A program made the position numbers and the translations under genes. Under the pieces are notes generated by a model. The model had not been told where the DNA came from. It was given only the letters and a program-made list of their open reading frames with translations, and ran no database searches. A stretch of 6,742 nt of DNA from Bacilli bacterium. Lineage in GTDB: Bacteria > Bacillota_I > Bacilli_A > RF39 > UBA660. The DNA lies in the NCBI GenBank assembly GCA_022791215.1, contig JAAVYQ010000075.1, positions 1 to 6,742 of the forward strand, in the 5' to 3' direction. This document shows, piece by piece, positions 5,340 to 6,742 of the stretch (its first letter is position 1; the number at the start of each line of letters is the position of its first letter).

Positions 5340-6081
5340 CAAAAAAAACGACGAAGAAATACGTCTAATGGAATATGCGGGAAAAGTATGTTATGACTTA
5401 CTAGAAGCCATGGAGGGATTCATAGTAAAAGGAGTCACAACCAAAGAAATAAATGACTATGCAGACAAATTTATAAGAAGTAGAGACTGCATTCCATCCG
5501 AACTAGGATATGAGGGATATCCAGCAAGTATATGTACATCCATAAACGAAGAAGTAGTACATGGAATACCTAGGGATAGGAAACTAAAAGAAGGAGACAT
5601 AATATCATTAGACGTAGTTGCTAGTTACAAAGGCTATCATGCAGACACTGCAAGAACGTATAAAGTAGGAAAAATATCAAAAGAAAAAGAAGAACTAATG
5701 ATACACACAAAAGAAGCTTTATACGAAGGACTAAGTGTCATAAAAGAAGGGGCAAAACTAAACGACATATGTGAAGCTATAGAAAATGTAGCTAAAAAAT
5801 ATGGATACGGAGTAATCCAAGAATTAACAGGACATGGAATCGGAAAGACCATGCATGAAGATCCATACATTCCTAACTATAGTAATGAAGAATCAAAAAA
5901 CATAACATTAGAAAAAGGAATGACGCTAGCGATCGAGCCAATGTTTAGTTTAAAAGGAAGAAAAGTGTGGTTATTAGAAGATGACTGGACAATTTCAACA
6001 CAAGATGGGAGCCCAGCTGCTCATTATGAACACACAATAGTTGTAACCGAAGAAGGTTATAAAATACTAACAGGAGAGTGA
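5332..6081 (+). CDS. map: Methionine aminopeptidase, type I
   Basis: Removes the initiator Met from new proteins after deformylation; a cytoplasmic di-metal hydrolase that acts at the ribosome exit. Its 249 residues match a type I enzyme without an N-terminal zinc extension. The pita-bread fold residues are complete: H78 (EVVHGIP), D94 and D105 (ISLDVVASYKGYHADTA), H168 (LTGHGIGKTMHEDP, also H175), E202 (LAIEPM) and E233 (YEHTIVV). ATG 5332 overlaps the end of adk by 8 nt in another frame; AGGAG (5321-5325) is 6 nt upstream, inside adk. It is the only gene in the window ending in TGA. Co-location with adk and infA is the common Bacillota arrangement. I saw no small KOW-domain gene between map and infA, although some Clostridia have one. 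Confidence 0.97.
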   Translation: MISKKNDEEIRLMEYAGKVCYDLLEAMEGFIVKGVTTKEINDYADKFIRSRDCIPSELGYEGYPASICTSINEEVVHGIPRDRKLKEGDIISLDVVASYKGYHADTARTYKVGKISKEKEELMIHTKEALYEGLSVIKEGAKLNDICEAIENVAKKYGYGVIQELTGHGIGKTMHEDPYIPNYSNEESKNITLEKGMTLAIEPMFSLKGRKVWLLEDDWTISTQDGSPAAHYEHTIVVTEEGYKILTGE

Positions 6082-6085
6082 ATAA

Positions 6086-6301
6086 ATGGCTAAAAAAGGT
6101 TATATAGAAGCTGAAGGAAAAGTTTTAGAAGTAATCCCAGGAGGGGATTTCAAGGTAAAACTTGAGAACGGTCATATTGTAGAAGCTCGCGTTTCTGGAA
6201 AAATGCGATTAAACCTAATTCGTATTTTTCCAGGTGATACAGTATTACTAGAAATCCCAATTTGTGACTTAACACGTGGGCGTATAATATATAGAAAATA
6301 A
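6086..6301 (+). CDS. infA: Translation initiation factor IF-1, diverged
   Basis: Binds the 30S A site during initiation, working with IF-2 and IF-3. The 71 residues form a single S1/OB-fold and align with E. coli IF-1 without gaps. Conserved parts include the EGKVLEVIP start, FKVKLENGH (22-30), VSGKMR (36-41), IRI.PGD (45-51) and DLTRGRIIYR (61-70). Departures from the usual pattern are G19-G20-D21 in the turn after IP, R35 where AHISGK has His, L42 and L44 in place of more usual residues, and IPIC (57-60) where TPY or SPY is expected. AGGAG (6072-6076), inside map, is 9 nt before ATG 6086. Five of its six Arg codons are CGN, whereas neighbours use mainly AGA. The gene appears intact. Confidence 0.95.
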   Translation: MAKKGYIEAEGKVLEVIPGGDFKVKLENGHIVEARVSGKMRLNLIRIFPGDTVLLEIPICDLTRGRIIYRK

Positions 6302-6315
6302 CGGAGGTAAGAAAA

Positions 6316-6429
6316 ATGAAAGTAAGACCATCAGTAAAACCAATGTGCGAAAAATGCAAAGTAATTAAAAGAAAAGGAAAAGTAATGGTAATTTGTGAAA
6401 ATCCAAAACACAAACAAAGACAAGGTTAA
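6316..6429 (+). CDS. rpmJ: 50S ribosomal protein L36, zinc-ribbon form (bL36)
   Basis: Smallest large-subunit protein, stabilising 23S rRNA near the factor-binding region. The 37-residue product reads MKVRPSVKPMCEKCKVIKR and continues to KHKQRQG, the standard length. The zinc-ribbon ligands C11, C14, C27 and H32 are all present, so this is the zinc-binding type, matching the zinc-type S14 of the same operon. GGAGGT (6303-6308) is 7 nt before the ATG. Its place between infA and rpsM is the classical junction of the spc and alpha groups in Gram-positive bacteria. Confidence 0.97.
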   Translation: MKVRPSVKPMCEKCKVIKRKGKVMVICENPKHKQRQG

Positions 6430-6441
6430 TAGGAGGTTATT

Positions 6442-6742
6442 ATGGCACGTATAAAAAATATTGATTTACCAAAAGACAAAAGAGTTGTAATAGGACTAAC
6501 TTATATCTACGGAATAGGTCCATCAAGAGCAAAGAAAATTTGTGCATCTGCTGGAGTTAGCGAAGATATAAGAGTAAAAGATTTAAGCATTGACGATATA
6601 AACAAACTAAGAAAAGAATGTGATAACTATGTATTAGTAGGAGATTTAAAACGTGAAGTTGAAATGAACATCAAAACTAAGATGGAAATCAATTCTTATC
6701 AAGGAACTAGACATAAAAAAGGTCTTCCAGTAAGAGGACAAA
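6442..6742 (+). CDS. rpsM: 30S ribosomal protein S13 (uS13), 3' end cut by window
   Basis: Small-subunit head protein that forms intersubunit bridges with 23S rRNA and L5 and touches the P-site tRNA. The first 100 codons are visible and the frame is open to the window edge. Family marks are MARIKNIDLPKDKRVVIGLT, then YIYGIGPSRAKKI (the helix-hairpin-helix-like region, about 21-33), GVSEDIRVKDLS, VGDLKREVEMNIK and YQGTRHKKGLPVRGQ (about 86-100). About 20 residues, the basic tRNA-contacting tail, should lie beyond the window. AGGAGG (6431-6436) precedes the ATG by 5 nt. It is normally the first gene of the alpha operon (rpsK, rpoA and rplQ would be expected next), but no promoter or terminator separates it from rpmJ here. 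Confidence 0.97.
   Translation, partial: MARIKNIDLPKDKRVVIGLTYIYGIGPSRAKKICASAGVSEDIRVKDLSIDDINKLRKECDNYVLVGDLKREVEMNIKTKMEINSYQGTRHKKGLPVRGQ

Noticed and set aside
6041..6070. Possible promoter upstream of infA (TTGTAA with TACTAA about 18 nt later)
   Set aside because: Only partial matches to both boxes, within coding sequence of an AT-rich gene where such matches occur by chance.
6430..6441. Terminator or promoter separating the spc and alpha operons between rpmJ and rpsM
   Set aside because: The spacer is 12 nt and holds only the rpsM Shine-Dalgarno; no stem-loop or T-run is present.

Overview
This window is an almost gap-free stretch of the spc ribosomal-protein operon running into the start of the alpha operon. 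Every gene is on the + strand. In order: rplX (3' part), rplE, rpsN, rpsH, rplF, rplR, rpsE, rplO, secY, adk, map, infA, rpmJ and rpsM (5' part). No spacer exceeds 20 nt, and no promoter, terminator, RNA gene, mobile element, repeat array or CRISPR could be supported. It looks like a single polycistronic transcription unit cut at both ends by the window.

The DNA is strongly AT-rich, with adenine heavily over-represented on the coding strand (AGA, ATA, TTA/CTA and GAA/AAA codons dominate). Shine-Dalgarno sequences are strong (AGGAGG, GGGAGG) and often overlap the preceding stop codon. The gene order, the zinc-type 61-residue S14, the Cys4 LID domain of adenylate kinase and the general wording of L5, S8, L18 and S5 all point to a low-GC Bacillota-type bacterium. 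Loss of rpmD and some diverged sequences would fit an uncultured, genome-reduced, mollicute-related or similar gut lineage, but that placement is an inference. The code is standard: every Trp is TGG, no TGA is read inside a gene, and map ends in TGA. This argues against a mycoplasma code 4 or an SR1/Gracilibacteria UGA=Gly code.

Functionally the window covers large-subunit proteins (L24, L5, L6, L18, L15, L36), small-subunit proteins (S14, S8, S5, S13), initiation factor IF-1, the SecY translocon pore, adenylate kinase and methionine aminopeptidase. Ribosome assembly, initiation, N-terminal Met removal, protein export and adenylate balance are therefore co-expressed. Junctions are tight: rpsE/rplO overlap by 1 nt, rplO/secY abut, secY/adk are 2 nt apart with the adk Shine-Dalgarno inside secY, and adk/map overlap by 8 nt.

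No new system was found; this is a core housekeeping operon. The points worth a second look are lineage-specific departures from the norm: no rpmD (L30) between rpsE and rplO; an L24 whose usual C-terminal third is replaced by a Lys/Glu-rich tail; an Asn/Arg/Lys/Glu-rich N-terminal extension on S5; an adenylate kinase P-loop with two Gly-to-Ala changes, encoded by a conspicuously GC-rich patch; and an IF-1 that has lost conserved C-terminal residues.
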